Below, piece by piece: positions 62,969 to 64,000 of a stretch of 64,000 bases of DNA. The DNA lies in NCBI RefSeq assembly GCF_022201045.2, contig NC_068561.1:20028501-20092500 (forward strand), given 5' to 3'. Made by a program: the position numbers and the translations under genes. How positions within the stretch are numbered: the stretch's first letter is position 1; each line of letters opens with the position of its first letter. Origin of the DNA: Citrus sinensis (Eukaryota > Streptophyta > Magnoliopsida > Sapindales > Rutaceae). The notes under the pieces are model-generated. The model ran no database searches. It saw nothing but the letters and a program-made list of their open reading frames with translations, and was not told the origin of the DNA.

Positions 62969-63305
62969 AGATCCGTGGTTGTGAACAAACCATAAAATTT
63001 TTTTATGGAATAAACGTAACACAATTGTGTTAATTTACAATTCTCCATTGTTAATTCGATAATGATCGTCGTCTTGAATAATGATTCAAAAAATTGTACG
63101 CCCGGTTTAATTCTTTTTCCCTTGAATTCTCCTAGCATATGGATGGTACATACATAAATGGACTGAATTCGGTTCATTTTGGAGCAATCTTGGAGACGAA
63201 AACCTGCTGACTGTTATTAATTTTAGTAGCTTTAAGTCGATACCCCTCCCCAATTAGCACGAGCTGGATTTGAATTTCGATCATTTCAAAACAAAAAAAA
63301 TTTGG
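62969..63305. other. SPP 3' UTR and flank
   Basis: Follows the SPP stop; probably 3' UTR for the first 150-200 bp. Nothing else seen. Confidence 0.5.
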
Positions 63306-63519
63306 CATTTCAAAAACAATTTATTAGTTAAATTAAACGCTATGAAAAATCCTAATTAGTATCTTTAACATATCTAAAGCGATAATATTTCAAAAGAAGC
63401 ATACATAAACCTTCTATCATTTCAAAAACAATTTATTAGTTAATTTAACAGCCATGAAAATTTCACTTATTAGCGTCTCTAACGTATTTTGAAGCAACAA
63501 TATTTCAAAAGAAGCGTGC
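63306..63519. repeat. Tandem 112-bp repeat, two diverged copies
   Basis: CATTTCAAAAACAATTTATT starts both copies (63306 and 63418), and AATATTTCAAAAGAAGC recurs toward the end of each. The copies differ by several substitutions. The array stops just downstream of the 3' end of the tRNA gene. Confidence 0.88.
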
Positions 63520-63542
63520 TTTCTAAATAATTTAAGCCAAAA

Positions 63543-63614
63543 AGGGCCCAACCGGGTTCGAACCGGTGACCTCTTGATCTGCAGTCAAATGCTCTACCAC
63601 TGAGCTATAGACCC
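63543..63614 (-). tRNA. trnC-GCA: tRNA-Cys (anticodon GCA)
   Basis: The minus strand folds as a 72-nt cloverleaf. Acceptor arms are GGGTCTA and TGGGCCC (two G-U pairs), with discriminator U. The D arm GCTC/GAGC encloses AGTGGTA. The anticodon stem TTTGA/TCAAG holds loop CTGCAGA with anticodon GCA, and the T arm is ACCGG-TTCGAAC-CCGGT. The GGTTCGAAC B box and TAGCTCAGTGG A box are intact. There is no intron. Four more T follow the discriminator on the coding strand, a Pol III terminator. It looks functional and nuclear. Confidence 0.97.
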
Positions 63615-64000
63615 AAGCACGATCGAGTGTGCAATGTTTATTTATGTAAATCTATGTATAAATTGCGAAATGTCATTAACCTAACGCTATGTATGAAAAA
63701 TGTTAACACTAATAAATTGAAGAAACAGCAGATCGCTGAATTCGTATCCAAATCGAGACACAGTTTTTTCATTTGCATTATACAGGTTCCCAACCCTATT
63801 AACGGACCAAAACTAACATGGTGATACTGTTGTAAATCATGTGGATTCCCACAATTTTTTAATGTCTTTTACTGCATTTAATTGAACATTCAGTACAACC
63901 TTATTGGAGCTATTAAAAGTTACTTTTAATTAAACTATAATAAAGCAAAATTGATTGGTTAATTCATATGGTTGTAGAACAAATATACTCTCATGAATAG
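63615..64000. other. AT-rich intergenic DNA at the window edge
   Basis: Nothing recognised beyond the tRNA 5' flank; the 65-codon plus-strand frame here has no motif. Confidence 0.5.

Overview
The window reads as nuclear DNA of a eudicot plant. Genes are multi-exonic with GT-AG introns, intergenic DNA is AT-rich, and promoters carry TATA and telo-box motifs. The protein set is plant-specific: a CDPK, carotenoid isomerase, sucrose-phosphatase, a VQ protein and a myosin-binding GTD protein. My impression from the protein sequences is a Rutaceae/Citrus-like genome, but the sequence alone does not prove that. I rebuilt each gene by joining in-frame segments at visible splice sites. Every model keeps one open frame and ends at a stop codon.

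Layout. 1.3-2.8 kb: ribosomal protein S5 (minus). 4.4-4.7 kb: 3' fragment of a dead sulfotransferase gene (plus). 5.3-7.5 kb: CDC20, an APC/C activator (minus). 8.3-8.8 kb: the 3' end of a decayed LINE. 10.8-13.5 kb: MYOB7-like myosin-binding protein (plus). 15.3-17.6 kb: F-box/JmjC protein JMJ22 (plus). 18.6-22.6 kb: 14-exon DONSON homologue (minus). 23.3-28.0 kb: a degenerate Mutator-like transposon with ~95-bp inverted ends, holding a convergent pair of dead genes (zf-GRF and FAR1-like). 28.7-29.2 kb: VQ-motif protein (minus) with W-box cores upstream. 30.2-31.8 kb: two non-autonomous DNA transposons. 32.5-36.3 kb: CDPK of the CPK1/2/20 type (plus). 36.3-43.4 kb: long intergenic region with a G-box cluster toward its right end. 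43.4-50.3 kb: ABCG22-type half-transporter (plus). 51.1-51.5 kb: solo LTR. 52.0-56.3 kb: carotenoid isomerase CRTISO (minus). 56.6-58.6 kb: two MITE-like elements. 59.8-63.0 kb: sucrose-phosphatase (plus). 63.5 kb: tRNA-Cys(GCA) (minus).

The genes do not form one pathway. They are housekeeping (translation, cell cycle, replication), signalling (CDPK, VQ, JmjC) and metabolism (CRTISO, SPP, ABCG22). ABCG22, JMJ22 and MYOB7 homologues are near neighbours in Arabidopsis (At5g06530, At5g06550, At5g06560, from memory), so part of the block looks like ancient microsynteny stretched by transposon insertions.

I saw no clearly new biological system. The best-supported structural discoveries are the 808-bp Mutator-type foldback element with a perfect 9-bp target duplication, the 451-bp solo LTR with a perfect 5-bp duplication, the composite GRF/FAR1 Mutator element, and the G-box and W-box clusters upstream of ABCG22 and the VQ gene.
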